64,000 nt of DNA, taken from the NCBI GenBank assembly GCA_020854105.1, contig JADZGB010000031.1, positions 248,001 through 312,000 on the forward strand, written 5' to 3'. How positions within the stretch are numbered: position 1 is the stretch's first letter; every line of letters starts with the position of its first letter. The notes beneath the pieces are model-generated. The model worked only from the letters and a program-made list of their open reading frames with translations. It was not told the origin of the DNA and made no database searches. The stretch is from Burkholderiales bacterium (GTDB taxonomy: Bacteria; Pseudomonadota; Gammaproteobacteria; Burkholderiales; SHXO01). Position numbers and translations under genes: made by a program. Below, in pieces: positions 54,958-64,000 of the stretch.

Positions 54958-57837
54958 TCACTGGCACGCTTCGCATGTCGGATCGTCGATCGCGCAGAAT
55001 TTTGGCTCTGCCGCACCGGTGGACTTCATGTTCGCTGCCATCATCCCCCCGTCGGCCGGGACCGCGTTCAGCTGCCCGGTGTTGACCGTGGACTTCTCCG
55101 CGTGCGTTGCCCCCAGCGTGCGCAGGTAGTAGGTCGTCTTCAGACCACGCACCCATGCCAGCTTGTAAACCTCGTCGAGCTTCTTGCCCGAGGCGCCCGC
55201 CATGTACAGGTTGAGCGACTGTGCCTGGTCGATCCACTTCTGCCGCCGGCTCGCCGCCTCCACCAGCCAGGAAGGGTCCACCTCGAAGGCGGTCGAGTAG
55301 AGCGTGCGGATGTCAGCCGGAATGCGGTCGATCCGGGCCAGGCTGCCATCGAAGTACTTCAGGTCGGCGATCATCACCTCGTCCCACATGTTCAGGGCCT
55401 TCAGGTCCTGGACCAGGTACTCGTTGACGACCGTGAACTCGCCCGAGAGGTTCGACTTCACGTACAGATTCTGGTAGGTCGGCTCGATACTGGCCGAGAC
55501 GTCGATGATGTTGGCGATGGTCGCCGTCGGCGCGATGGCCAGGCAGTTGGAGTTGCGCATCCCGTGCTGGCGTATACGCGCGCGCAGGGCGGACCAGTCC
55601 ATGGTGGCGCCGGAGTCGACCTCGACATAGCCCCCGCGCGCCTCGCGCAACAGGGCCAGACTGTCCTGCGGCAGGATCCCGCGCTGCCAGAGCGACCCCT
55701 CGAAGGTGGAGTACGACCCGCGCTCCTCGGCCAGTTCGGTCGAGGCCCAGTAGGCGTAGTAGGCGACCGCCTCCATCGAGGTGTCGGCGAACGCTACCGC
55801 CTCCTTCGAGGCGTAGGGCACGCGCATCATGTGCAGGCAGTCCTGGAAGCCCATGATCCCCAGGCCGACCGGACGGTGCTTCAGGTTCGAGTTGCGAGCC
55901 TTGTCGACGGCGTAGTAGTTGATGTCGATCACGTTGTCCAGCATGCGCATGGCGGTCCGTACCGTCCTGCTCAGCCGGGCGTGGTCGAGTCTGCCGTCCC
56001 TCATGTGGGCGGCGAGGTTGATGGAGCCCAGGTTGCAGACCGCGATTTCGCTGTCCGAGGTGTTAAGGGTGATCTCGGTGCACAGGTTGGAGCTGTGCAC
56101 CACCCCCACGTGCTGCTGCGGCGAGCGCAGATTGCACGGATCCTTGAACGTGATCCAGGGATGACCGGTCTCGAACAGCATCGACAGCATCTTGCGCCAA
56201 AGCTGGACTGCAGGCAGCTTCTTGAACAGCTTCAGCTGCCCGCTGGCTGCCTTGCGTTCGTACTCGAGGTAGGCCTTTTCGAACTGGCGGCCGTAGCGCT
56301 CGTGCAGGTCGGGCACATCCGCGGGGGAGAACAGGGTCCACTCGCCGTTCTCCATGACCCGCTTCATGAACAGGTCCGGGATCCAGCTGGCGGTGTTCAT
56401 GTCGTGCGTGCGGCGGCGGTCGTCGCCGGTGTTCTTGCGCAGTTCCAGGAACTCCTCGATGTCCAGGTGCCAGGTCTCGAGGTAGGAGCAGACCGCCCCC
56501 TTGCGCTTGCCGCCCTGATTCACCGCCACCGCGGTGTCGTTCACCACCTTGAGGAAGGGCACCACGCCCTGCGACTTGCCGTTCGTCCCCTTGATGTGGG
56601 AACCGAGCGCGCGTACCGGCGTCCAGTCGTTGCCCAGGCCTCCGGCAAACTTCGACAGCAGGGCGTTGTCCTTGATCGCCTCGTAGATGCCCTCGAGGTC
56701 GTCGGAGACGGTGGTCAGATAGCAGCTGGACAGCTGGGAGCGGTGCGTGCCGGAGTTGAACAGCGTCGGCGTGGAACTCATGAAGTCGAAGCTCGACAGC
56801 ACCCCGTAGAACTCGATGGCGCGCGCCTCGCGCTGCGGCTCGTTGAGCGCCAAGCCCATCGCCACCCGCATGAAGAATGCCTGCGGCAGTTCGATGCGGC
56901 GGCCCTCGACATGGATGAAATAGCGGTCATAAAGGGTCTGCAGGCCCAGGTAGCCGAACTTGAAGTCTCGACTGGCGTCGAGCGCGGCCCCCAGCGCCTG
57001 CAGATCGAAGGAGCGCAGCCGGGAATCCAGCAGACCGGCCTGGACGCCGCGCTCGATGAAGCCGGGGAAGTAGTCCGCGTAGCGGGTGAACATCCCGGCG
57101 TGACTGACCTCCTCGCCCAGCATCTCGTGCTGGATGCTGTGCAGCAGCAGGCGGGCGGTCACGTAGCTGTAGGCAGGATCCTTCTCGATCAGCACGCGCG
57201 CCGACAGGATGGCGCACTTGCGTACCTCGTCCATCGACACACCGTCGTACAGATCCTTGAGGATGGTCTGCAGTATCAGGCCGGCATCCACGGCTCCGGT
57301 CAGGCCTTCGCAGCAATCCTGGACCAGGGCCTGCAGCCTTCCCAGGTCGAGCGGATGCCGGGTCTCACCATCGATCACGGTGATGGCGTGCTGGCGGCTC
57401 TCGGCCTGCGCCGCCTTCTGCTGGGCGCGCAACCGCGCGCGCTCCTCGCGATATAGAACGTAGGCGCGGGCGACGTCGTGCTCGCCCGAGCGCATCAGGC
57501 CCAGCTCGACCTGATCCTGGATGTCCTCGATGTGGAAGGTGCCACTCTGCGGCTGACGGCGCATGAGGGCCGCCACCACCGCCTCGGTGAGTGCGGCGAC
57601 CTGCTCGCGGATGCGCGCGGAAGCCGCCCCCTGGCTGCCGTTGACCGCCAGGAATGCCTTGGTCATCGCGATCGAGATCTTGCCAGGCTCGAATCCGACG
57701 ACCGCGCCGTTGCGGCGGATCACCTTGTACTGCGCATAGCGCGGATCGCGCATCGGCACTTCCGCTGTTTCCATAGACCTGACGCTGACCGCCGTTGCGG
57801 TCGCTGCCTCAGTGGCCGGCTGCATCACTTGCCCCAT
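54958..57837 (-). CDS. nrdA: Class Ia ribonucleotide reductase alpha subunit
   Basis: A 959-residue catalytic subunit reducing ribonucleoside diphosphates. A single ATP-cone lies near residues 37-125 (KVIRRNGAVVGFEPGKISIA), giving the allosteric overall-activity site. The catalytic NLCTEITL (Asn-Cys-Glu triad), the first active Cys in HRSQLSSCYL, and the C-terminal redox pair CEAC two residues from the end are all present. The start may be ATG 57837 or 57825. Two NrdR boxes stand upstream. Confidence 0.96.
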   Translation of the reverse strand: MGQVMQPATEAATATAVSVRSMETAEVPMRDPRYAQYKVIRRNGAVVGFEPGKISIAMTKAFLAVNGSQGAASARIREQVAALTEAVVAALMRRQPQSGTFHIEDIQDQVELGLMRSGEHDVARAYVLYREERARLRAQQKAAQAESRQHAITVIDGETRHPLDLGRLQALVQDCCEGLTGAVDAGLILQTILKDLYDGVSMDEVRKCAILSARVLIEKDPAYSYVTARLLLHSIQHEMLGEEVSHAGMFTRYADYFPGFIERGVQAGLLDSRLRSFDLQALGAALDASRDFKFGYLGLQTLYDRYFIHVEGRRIELPQAFFMRVAMGLALNEPQREARAIEFYGVLSSFDFMSSTPTLFNSGTHRSQLSSCYLTTVSDDLEGIYEAIKDNALLSKFAGGLGNDWTPVRALGSHIKGTNGKSQGVVPFLKVVNDTAVAVNQGGKRKGAVCSYLETWHLDIEEFLELRKNTGDDRRRTHDMNTASWIPDLFMKRVMENGEWTLFSPADVPDLHERYGRQFEKAYLEYERKAASGQLKLFKKLPAVQLWRKMLSMLFETGHPWITFKDPCNLRSPQQHVGVVHSSNLCTEITLNTSDSEIAVCNLGSINLAAHMRDGRLDHARLSRTVRTAMRMLDNVIDINYYAVDKARNSNLKHRPVGLGIMGFQDCLHMMRVPYASKEAVAFADTSMEAVAYYAYWASTELAEERGSYSTFEGSLWQRGILPQDSLALLREARGGYVEVDSGATMDWSALRARIRQHGMRNSNCLAIAPTATIANIIDVSASIEPTYQNLYVKSNLSGEFTVVNEYLVQDLKALNMWDEVMIADLKYFDGSLARIDRIPADIRTLYSTAFEVDPSWLVEAASRRQKWIDQAQSLNLYMAGASGKKLDEVYKLAWVRGLKTTYYLRTLGATHAEKSTVNTGQLNAVPADGGMMAANMKSTGAAEPKFCAIDDPTCEACQ

Positions 57838-57904
57838 CCCCCTTGCGCTGGTTTGCCGACACAGGCGCCCCTAGTCGGACGCCTGCAACCACTCGAAACT
57901 GCAA

Positions 57905-57952
57905 CCACTAGATATTGTGTTCTCGTGATCGCGTAGCCACTAATTCTAGTGG
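57905..57952 (-). promoter_or_regulatory. Two NrdR boxes upstream of nrdA
   Basis: CCACTAGATATTGTGT at 57905-57920 and CCACTAATTCTAGTGG at 57937-57952 resemble the NrdR consensus ACACWATATATWGTGT-like palindrome. Their starts are 32 bases apart, about three turns of the helix, which is the usual NrdR arrangement. Box one overlaps the second copy of an 11-base direct repeat CTGCAACCACT (57883 and 57899). Confidence 0.8.
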
Positions 57953-58045
57953 CGCAGGAATGAGTGTCAAGGCATTTTCCGCGCGAGTGCACGGATGCAA
58001 CAGTGACCGGCGCGCATCCGCGACGTGCGCGACGCACCGGATCGC

Positions 58046-58954
58046 TCAGCGCCGATCCAGGATCTCGCGCGCGAGGCGTACCGTGTTGAAGTGGACCTGC
58101 ACGGTGTCGTCGATGTCGCACCCGTAGCCACCCGCCATCGCGACCACGACCGGCAGGGCGCAGGCGGCACACGCCTCGAAAACGAGCCGGTCGCGCGCCT
58201 CCAGTCCGGCGGTGGTGAGCGCGAGTCGACCCAGACGGTCACCCTCGTGCGCATCGGCACCGGCCAGATAGATCACCAGGTCGGGCTGCGCAGCCGACAG
58301 CGCATGGCAGATGCCGCGCTCGAGCATAGGCAGGTAGTCGCGATCCCCGGCGCCGTCGGGCAATTCCAGGTCGAGATCACTCGCTTCCTTGCGGAACGGA
58401 AAGTTGTTGGCAGCGTGGATCGAGAAGGTGAACACGCTCGGATCGGTGGCGAGGATGGAGGCGGTGCCGTTGCCCTGGTGCACGTCGCAGTTCACCACCA
58501 GCGCACGCCTGATCTCCCCTTCGGCCTGCAGCACGAGCGCGCAGATCGCCGCGTCGTTGAACACGCAGTAACCCTCTCCACGGTCACGGAAGGCGTGATG
58601 AGTACCGCCGGCGAGATTCACACCGACGCCCCTGGACGCGAGCGCCCAGCGTGCGGCAGCCAGCGTGGCGCCGGCCGAACGGCGCGAACGTTCCACCATC
58701 TGCTCCGACCACGGGAATCCGATGCGCCGCTGCTCGTGCGCGCTCAGCGTACCGGCCACCACGCGACGCAGGTAGTGGGCCTCGTGCGCGCGCAGGATCT
58801 CGTCGTCGCGTGCTGCCGGCGGCTCCCGCAGCCCGTCCGGGCCGGCCAGCCGCGCCTGCTCCACGCGCTCACGCAGCAGCCGGTACTTGTGCATGGGGAA
58901 GCGATGGCCCGGCGGCAGCGGCAGGACGAAGCGGTCGGAGCTGTAGATGCGCAT
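58046..58954 (-). CDS. Histone deacetylase superfamily protein
   Basis: A 302-residue zinc amidohydrolase of the class II HDAC/AcuC/acetylpolyamine amidohydrolase group. The motifs are NLAGGTHHAFRDRGEGYCVF (His-His pair), VVNCDVHQGNGTA (Asp and His metal ligands), SIHAANNFPF, LAGADAHEGD (Asp ligand) and AGGYG. The substrate may be an acetylated protein, polyamine or other amine. ATG 58954 is preferred to a GTG three codons earlier. It is the last gene of the leftward block starting at pilS. Confidence 0.88.
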   Translation of the reverse strand: MRIYSSDRFVLPLPPGHRFPMHKYRLLRERVEQARLAGPDGLREPPAARDDEILRAHEAHYLRRVVAGTLSAHEQRRIGFPWSEQMVERSRRSAGATLAAARWALASRGVGVNLAGGTHHAFRDRGEGYCVFNDAAICALVLQAEGEIRRALVVNCDVHQGNGTASILATDPSVFTFSIHAANNFPFRKEASDLDLELPDGAGDRDYLPMLERGICHALSAAQPDLVIYLAGADAHEGDRLGRLALTTAGLEARDRLVFEACAACALPVVVAMAGGYGCDIDDTVQVHFNTVRLAREILDRR

Positions 58955-58980
58955 GCGCCGCACGCCGGCGATAAGCGCGA

Positions 58981-59538
58981 TCAGGCCGGCGCGCGTCCGC
59001 CGGGTACGCGCGCCCAGTCGAAGAACGGGCCGGGATCGGTCTTTCGGCCCGGCGCGATGTGCGCATGGCCGGTCACGGCAACGGCCGGATAGCGTGCGCG
59101 CAACGCCGCCAGCAGTGCACCCAGGGCCGCGTATTGCGCATCGCGGAAAGGCAGCAGATCGGAGCCCTCGAGCTCGATGCCCACCGAGAAGTCATTGCAG
59201 CGCTCGCGCCCCCTCCATCGGGACTGTCCTGCATGCCAGGCGCGCGCGTCGCAGGAGACGAACTGGGTCAGACCGCCGTCGCGCTCCACATAGAAGTGGG
59301 ACGAGACGCGCACGCCCTGCAGGGTGGTGAAGAAGGGATGCGCGGCGCAATCGAGGCGGTTCAGGAAGAACTCGGCAACGAAGCCTCCGCCGAAGCGGTG
59401 CGGCGGCAGGCTGATGTTGTGCACGACAACCAGGTCGACGGCGGTACCGGGCGGGCGTTCGTCGAAGTTCGGCGAGGGCAGGCGGCGCGCACCTGCGTAC
59501 CAGCCGCCGGTCCAGTCCATGTGTCGCACGCCTGTCAT
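58981..59538 (-). CDS. ampD: 1,6-anhydro-N-acetylmuramyl-L-alanine amidase AmpD
   Basis: A 185-residue cytoplasmic zinc amidase in peptidoglycan recycling. VVVHNISLPPHRFGG holds the first His ligand, SHFYVERDGGLTQFV and NDFSVGIELEG form the core, and GHAHIAPGRKTDPGPFFDW gives the second His and the Asp ligand. Loss usually raises AmpC induction where ampR-ampC exist. The start is ATG 59538; 59520 is possible. It lies 27 bases before the HDAC gene and 27 bases after the next one, so these three probably share a transcript. Confidence 0.94.
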   Translation of the reverse strand: MTGVRHMDWTGGWYAGARRLPSPNFDERPPGTAVDLVVVHNISLPPHRFGGGFVAEFFLNRLDCAAHPFFTTLQGVRVSSHFYVERDGGLTQFVSCDARAWHAGQSRWRGRERCNDFSVGIELEGSDLLPFRDAQYAALGALLAALRARYPAVAVTGHAHIAPGRKTDPGPFFDWARVPGGRAPA

Positions 59539-59565
59539 GGCGGCGCGGAAATCGTCGCGGCGGCG

Positions 59566-60042
59566 CTACTGTGCGAGTGCCGGCGCGGGCGCGGCGCTGC
59601 CCTTGCCCTCTGCCGCCTTGAGCCGGTACTCGTGCGGGGCTTTCCACAGTGTGGCCAGGAGGCGCGAGCCCGCGCCCGGCTTGCCGATCGGCTTGAGCGC
59701 TGCGGCCGCACCCTCTCGCCCAATCTCGGCCAGGGGAAAGGCCGCGTCGTAGCGCAGGCGATCGGTGACCTTGGAATACGTGATCATGATGTTGTCGCCC
59801 TTCACCGACCACTTCGCGAACGTGGTGGAGCGGCCGCGGCGCTTGCCCGGCATGTTGGGCAGCTGGAAATCGTACTCGGCGATGATCTGCGCCTTGCCCT
59901 TCTCCATCAGCTTGATGTAGAGGCGCTCGTCCTCGGCGGAGCGGGCAGCCTCCCAGGTACCGACGAGTGCGGAAGCGCTGACGGCGTGCGCGGGAGCGCT
60001 GGCGACCAGCGCCAGGGTCAGGACGAGGAAGCGGAACGTCAT
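59566..60042 (-). CDS. Exported protein of unknown function
   Basis: A 158-residue precursor with a signal peptide cleaved after APAHA (about residue 20). The mature part begins SASALVGTWEAARSAEDERL and is beta-rich (AQIIAEYDFQLP, NIMITYSKVTDRL), recalling lipocalin-like or 'LVGTW' proteins, then ends in an Ala/Pro tail. I do not recognise a defined family. Its position between pilR and ampD is shared by other small exported proteins in this syntenic block. Confidence 0.65.
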   Translation of the reverse strand: MTFRFLVLTLALVASAPAHAVSASALVGTWEAARSAEDERLYIKLMEKGKAQIIAEYDFQLPNMPGKRRGRSTTFAKWSVKGDNIMITYSKVTDRLRYDAAFPLAEIGREGAAAALKPIGKPGAGSRLLATLWKAPHEYRLKAAEGKGSAAPAPALAQ

Positions 60043-60106
60043 GCAGCGGTCTCCAGGCGGGCACGCCCGCTTCGCTGCGGGCTCGCCCGATTATAGCGAG
60101 ACCGGA

Positions 60107-61504
60107 TCAGTTGATGCCCAGCCGCTCCATGCGATAGCGCATGGCCCGGAAGGTGATGCCGAGCAGCTTGGCCGCGGCAGTGCGGTTGAAGCGCGTCTTC
60201 TCGAGCGCCTCGAGGATCGCCTCCTTCTCCACCCGGTCGAGGTACTCCTGCAGCGGCCACTTTCCCTCCGAGCCCTCGGCCGACTGCTCCACGCGCTCGC
60301 TGTCGGGCGGGGTGAGCTGCAGGTCGGCGGTGGCGATGGTCTGGCCGTCGCACAGCGCCATGGCGCGCTCGAGGATGTTCTCAAGCTCGCGCACGTTGCC
60401 CGGGAAATCGTACTGTGCCAGCGCGCGCATGGCCCCGTCCTCGATCTCCGGACGCATCACCTTCGCCTGCCCCGCGAGCTTGTCCAGTACCGCACTGGCG
60501 ATGGCGGGGATGTCCTCGCGCATGTCGCGCAGCGCCGGCATGCGCAGTTCGATCACGTTGAGCCGGTAGTACAGGTCATGGCGGAACTTGCCCGACTCGA
60601 CGCAATCGCCCAGATTCTGGTGCGTGGCGCTGATGATGCGCACGTCCACGGCATCCTCCTGGGTCGAGCCCACCTTGCGCGCCTTCTTCTCCTGGATGGC
60701 GCGCAGCAGCTTCACCTGCATGGGCAGGGGCAGATCGGCAACCTCGTCCAGGAACAGGGTGCCGCCGTTCGCCGCCTGGAAGAAGCCGTCGCGATCGCTG
60801 TCTGCGCCCGTGAACGCGCCCTTGCGATAGCCGAAGAACTCGCTCTCCATGAGATTCTCGGGGATGGCGCCGCAGTTCACCGGCACGAACGGTCGGTCGC
60901 GCCGTGCGCTCTTCTGATGGATCAGACGCGCGGCCAGCTCCTTGCCGCTGCCCGATTCGCCCGTGATGTGCACCGGCGCCTCGCTGCGGGCAAGCTTCTC
61001 GATCAGCTCGCGCACGTTGACGATGGCGGGCGAGGTGCCGAGCAGCCCGCGCTCGCCGGGGCTCATCTCCGCGGTCTTGCCATCGGCCACCTTGGGCAGC
61101 GACAACGCCGACTTCACCAGGGTGCGCAGCTGATCCAGGCTCACCGGCTTGGACACGTAGTCGAATGCACCGGCCTTCAGGGCCGCGACCGCGTTCTCGG
61201 TGTTGCCGTGCGCGGTGATCACGGCAACCGGCAGGTCGAGTTCGGCCTTCTGGATCGACTCGACGATCTCCAGCCCGGTGCCGTCGGGCAGGCGCATGTC
61301 GGTCAGGCACAGGTCGTAGTGGCGTCCGTTGGCCAGCTTCTCGCCGGCGTCGGCGACGCTCATCGCCCGATCCACGTCCAGACCCATGCGCAGCAGGGTC
61401 AGTTCGATCAGCTCCAGGATGTCGACCTCGTCGTCGACCACGAGGACGCAGCGTTGCGGGGCAGAGGTACGCCCCGTGGCTCCGTTCCGCTCAATGCGCT
61501 TCAA
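60107..61504 (-). CDS. pilR: Sigma-54-dependent response regulator PilR
   Basis: A 465-residue NtrC-family regulator of type IV pilus genes. The receiver domain ([24 protein letters not shown] with the phospho-Asp) is followed by the AAA+ domain with GESGSGKE (Walker A), GAFTGAD (sigma-54 contact loop) and [12 protein letters not shown] (Walker B), and a C-terminal Fis-type helix-turn-helix ([19 protein letters not shown]). No ATG precedes the receiver; a TTG at 61504 with GGGGAG upstream overlaps the pilS stop by four bases (TTGA), a coupled start. Confidence 0.92.
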   Translation of the reverse strand: MKRIERNGATGRTSAPQRCVLVVDDEVDILELIELTLLRMGLDVDRAMSVADAGEKLANGRHYDLCLTDMRLPDGTGLEIVESIQKAELDLPVAVITAHGNTENAVAALKAGAFDYVSKPVSLDQLRTLVKSALSLPKVADGKTAEMSPGERGLLGTSPAIVNVRELIEKLARSEAPVHITGESGSGKELAARLIHQKSARRDRPFVPVNCGAIPENLMESEFFGYRKGAFTGADSDRDGFFQAANGGTLFLDEVADLPLPMQVKLLRAIQEKKARKVGSTQEDAVDVRIISATHQNLGDCVESGKFRHDLYYRLNVIELRMPALRDMREDIPAIASAVLDKLAGQAKVMRPEIEDGAMRALAQYDFPGNVRELENILERAMALCDGQTIATADLQLTPPDSERVEQSAEGSEGKWPLQEYLDRVEKEAILEALEKTRFNRTAAAKLLGITFRAMRYRMERLGIN

Positions 61505-63135
61505 AGCTTTGCTCCCCTGATTGCCAGCAAGAAGTGCGCACCCGCACCAGTGCGCTCCACGTACTCCAGCGACGCGTTGTTGGCATCGCAGATTTCCCGC
61601 GCGATATACAGGCCGAGACCCGTGCCGCTCGCGGCGGTGGTGAAGAAAGGCTCGAACAGGTGCGGCCGGATCGCCTCCGGCACGCCCGGGCCGTCGTCGT
61701 GCACGTGCAGCTCCAGGGCGTTGCGCAAGGGGCCCACGCCGAGCATCAGCCGGATGCTTCCGCTGTTGCGCTGGCAGTAGCGCAAGGCGTTGCGGCACAG
61801 GTTCCACATGATCTGGTTGAGGTGACTGCGGTCGAAGGTGACCGAGCCATCGTGCTCGATCTTCAGCGCGATGACGTCCTCGGGCACCTTCTCTATCTGG
61901 CAGAACTGCGACACGAAGGTGCGCAGGAAGTCACCCACCAGAAAAGTCTCGCGGTGAGCACGGTCACGCCGGTTGAGCTTCAGCACGTCCTGAACCATAC
62001 GATCCAGGCGCTGGGTATTGTCGTGCACGATGGTGAGCAGGCGCTTCTGGGTCTCGCTCAAATGCTGCTCCTCCAGGAGCAGTTCCGCGGCATGGTTGAT
62101 GGCCGAGAGCGGGTTGCGGATCTCGTGCGCGATGTTGGCGGTGAGCCGCCCCATCGCGGCCAGCTTCATCTGCTGGGCCTCGTTCTGGATGCGGGTCAGA
62201 TCCTCGAGGAAAATCACCGCGCCGCAGCTGCGACTGGAGCCGACGGAAACGAAGCGCGCGCCCGCCAGCTTGTTGGTCAGCACCGTGCGCAGCGGATCTA
62301 CCCCTGTCCCCGGATCCTGGCGCCAGCGGTTGAGGCGTTCGTACAGCGCAGGCGCGTACTCCGACAGAAGGAAGTCGCTGGAGGCGCGTGGGATCGGACC
62401 GAGGATCTCCACTGCCCGCCGGTTGATCTGGCGGATGGCGCCATGTTCGTCCACCACCAGTACGCCGTCCTGCATGTCGCGGATGACCAGCTGGTTGACG
62501 TGCGCCATGCTGGCCAGATCGACCTCGCGCTGCGCCGCGAGCTGCTCGCTGGCCTGGGTGTAGCGCGCGAGCGAATGCGCCAGCCAGGCGGTGGCGAAGT
62601 AGCCCACGCTGAGCAGGCCCGCCTGCACGAAGGAGTTGACTGCCCCGTCGCGATAGACGGTATCGACGATGTGTTCGAGCAGCACCGCGATGCTGGCAAG
62701 GGACGCGAAGAACAGGGTCATCCGCCCGCGGCTGATGATGCCGGCTGCTGCCAGCGAGGCGAGCAGGAGCAGCCCCAGCCCGCTCGCCACGCCGCCGCTG
62801 GCATAGGTGAGCAGCGACACGAACAGCACGTCGGCGCAGACCTGCACGGCGATCTGCGTGTTGAACTCGGGGCGGCGCGAGCGGATGCCGACGAAGAATA
62901 CGCCTGCGGTCAGGATGTAGACCGCACCCGTATAGAAGAACATGGCCGGGTTGCGCGACCCGAACACGGCATCGGGAAAAATCACCGCCGAGAACAGCAG
63001 GACGGCCGCAACGATGACCCGGTAGACGTTGAAGTAGAACAGCGAGCCCCAGTAGGAACTGGCCCGCGCTGCCGTCGCTAGAGCGGGCAGATGGATCCCG
63101 CGCTGCTCGACGCCCGCCTCGACGGTCGCGCTCAT
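61501..63135 (-). CDS. pilS: Sensor histidine kinase PilS
   Basis: A 544-residue membrane kinase with about six N-terminal membrane segments (residues 35-200), a PAS-like region (VIRDMQDGVLVVDEHGAIRQ), the phospho-acceptor His in NIAHEIRNPLSAI, and the ATPase domain with NLCRNALRYC, DDGPGVP and GTGLGLYIAREI. It phosphorylates PilR and in type IV pilus systems senses pilin in the membrane. ATG 63135 has GAGG upstream. The order PP0621 - pilS - pilR matches other betaproteobacteria; no pilA is in view. Confidence 0.92.
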   Translation of the reverse strand: MSATVEAGVEQRGIHLPALATAARASSYWGSLFYFNVYRVIVAAVLLFSAVIFPDAVFGSRNPAMFFYTGAVYILTAGVFFVGIRSRRPEFNTQIAVQVCADVLFVSLLTYASGGVASGLGLLLLASLAAAGIISRGRMTLFFASLASIAVLLEHIVDTVYRDGAVNSFVQAGLLSVGYFATAWLAHSLARYTQASEQLAAQREVDLASMAHVNQLVIRDMQDGVLVVDEHGAIRQINRRAVEILGPIPRASSDFLLSEYAPALYERLNRWRQDPGTGVDPLRTVLTNKLAGARFVSVGSSRSCGAVIFLEDLTRIQNEAQQMKLAAMGRLTANIAHEIRNPLSAINHAAELLLEEQHLSETQKRLLTIVHDNTQRLDRMVQDVLKLNRRDRAHRETFLVGDFLRTFVSQFCQIEKVPEDVIALKIEHDGSVTFDRSHLNQIMWNLCRNALRYCQRNSGSIRLMLGVGPLRNALELHVHDDGPGVPEAIRPHLFEPFFTTAASGTGLGLYIAREICDANNASLEYVERTGAGAHFLLAIRGAKL

Positions 63136-63274
63136 GCGCACCTCGCCGCCATCGAATGCGCCCGACGGCAACACGCTGCCGTCTGCGCCCATCCGTGGAA
63201 CTGCCCGTGTGCCTTCATCTGCCTCGTTTGCCCGATATGCGCTCCGCCGTGCACGAGGTGGCGAAGGCTTCCGA

Positions 63275-63529
63275 CTATTCGTCCTTTCGTTCCCTCTGGC
63301 CGCTCAGCCGAAGGTGCTCGTCGCTGCAGTAGAACCTGCCGCGGGATGCGAACCCCTCGCTGCGCGGGAGGTGCACCCCGCACATGGCGCAGCGGACCAT
63401 GTCCTCCGGGATGGAGGGCGGCGGTGCCGGCCGGCGTTCCTCCCGGGGCTGCTCACCCTGGCGTCGCGCCCGACTGACAATCAGGTAGACGACGATGGCA
63501 AGGGCGAGCAGGAGAAGGAACTTGGCCAT
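63275..63529 (-). CDS. PP0621-family small membrane protein with a Cys-rich tail
   Basis: An 84-residue protein with one N-terminal membrane helix (LLLLALAIVVYLIVSRARR), a short Pro/Glu linker, and a conserved module VRCAMCGVHLPRSEGF with a later FYCSDEH, so three Cys and a His may bind a metal. Members regularly sit before pilS. Function is not known. It lies 139 bases before pilS. Confidence 0.85.
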   Translation of the reverse strand: MAKFLLLLALAIVVYLIVSRARRQGEQPREERRPAPPPSIPEDMVRCAMCGVHLPRSEGFASRGRFYCSDEHLRLSGQRERKDE

Positions 63530-63702
63530 GCACGGCTTCGCTGGATGGGTTTACGGCGCAAAAGTGAACTTTTGCAGCCCGAAAGGCAAGATGCCCGAAA
63601 CGAGAAGATGAAGAAGGGGACGCACGAGCGGCGGAAGGCGCGCTGATGATACCGCAGGGCCGACAGCGGACCAAGGCGGATCTGACTGCACGAAGCATCA
63701 TG

Positions 63703-63779
<77 letters not shown>

Positions 63780-63828
63780 ACGCTTCGCGGAAAGGACCAG
63801 ACCAGGAAGATTCCGTCTGGGAAACGGA

Positions 63829-64000
63829 TCAGTGGGACCGGGTCACGGCAAAGGACGCCAATTGTATCAGAGAGTCCCGATAAATCGAACGCGGCAGCGC
63901 ATCGAGTGAGGCGATCGCGCGCTTGCTCTCGGCATCGGCCTGATGTCGCGCATAGTCCAGCGCGCCCGTCTCGTGGATCGCACCCAGGACCGGCTTGAAT
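63829..64000 (-). CDS. ispB: Polyprenyl (octaprenyl) diphosphate synthase, C-terminal end
   Basis: The last 56 residues or so of a protein that enters from the right edge. The visible part reads IHETGALDYARHQADAES, then IASLDALPRSIYRDSL and ends LASFAVTRSH. This matches the C-terminus of IspB, which makes the ubiquinone side chain. The neighbouring tRNA-Pro and pilSR support the call, since ispB precedes them in several betaproteobacteria. The catalytic DDxxD motifs lie outside the window. Confidence 0.8.
   Translation of the reverse strand, partial: FKPVLGAIHETGALDYARHQADAESKRAIASLDALPRSIYRDSLIQLASFAVTRSH

Noticed and set aside
54928-57456. 842-codon open frame on the plus strand
   Set aside because: Antisense to nrdA, which has every catalytic residue.

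Overview
The window is about 66% GC by eye, gene-dense, and reads as the chromosome of a betaproteobacterium. Several arrangements seen here are ones I know from that class: trxA-rho-rpmE; orn next to an M48 protease and phhB; the block ispB / tRNA-Pro / PP0621-type protein / pilS / pilR / ampD; a PAKKA-type histone H1-like protein ending in WPFP; and PHA genes (BktB-type thiolase, phasin, PhaM). I cannot name a genus.

Layout. 1-4.0 kb: the 5' part of an AddB-like DNA repair gene, ferredoxin fdxA, trxA, rho and rpmE. 4.1-8.8 kb: an ArnT-like membrane glycosyltransferase, an acyl-CoA synthetase, and the redox/heat-shock pair hslO-hslR. 8.9-12.5 kb: bktB, a phasin with a strong promoter set between two mirror-image operator-like sites, and pgi. 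12.5-19.9 kb: orn, Ste24-like protease, phhB, a small lipoprotein, then a sigma-28-like promoter and a cyclic-di-GMP-I riboswitch in front of a large DUF1631 gene, rsgA and a CobD/AmpE-family protein. 19.9-23.1 kb: a NorQ/CbbQ AAA+ and NorD/CbbO VWA pair without nor or RuBisCO genes nearby.

23.2-31.1 kb: a urease locus read leftwards as ureD-A-B-C-F ... E-G. It shows decay or rearrangement. ureD carries an in-frame TGA, an intact IS5-type element has split a small lipoprotein gene between ureF and ureE, and a secreted beta-barrel-like protein lies there on the other strand. 31.3-38.1 kb: DUF938 methyltransferase, ybaK, CoA pyrophosphatase, TPR protein, maeB malic enzyme and a TraB/GumN protein. 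38.2-43.0 kb: PhaM-like protein, altronate-type dehydratase, tag, and an SDR and FAH-family hydrolase that could form part of a sugar-acid route. 43.1-50.3 kb: a tandem pair of paralogous small orphan proteins, dusA, DUF3592, a secreted cysteine-rich protein, cytochrome b561 and cytochrome c-prime, and the tetronate genes otnC-otnK. 50.4-54 kb: small conserved proteins, GST and the H1-like protein. 53.7-57.9 kb: nrdB and nrdA, preceded by two NrdR-type boxes. 58-64 kb: HDAC-family protein, ampD, pilR-pilS, PP0621 protein, tRNA-Pro(CGG) and the end of ispB.

Intergenic DNA holds several repeat classes: 16-, 17- and 23-bp tandem repeats, a dispersed palindrome with core near CGTCATCCCGGCG, and two long inverted repeats. 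The strongest hunting result is the combined sigma-28-like promoter, c-di-GMP riboswitch and DUF1631 gene. Next are the IS-split small lipoprotein gene, whose frame is restored when the element is removed in silico, and the UGA inside ureD.
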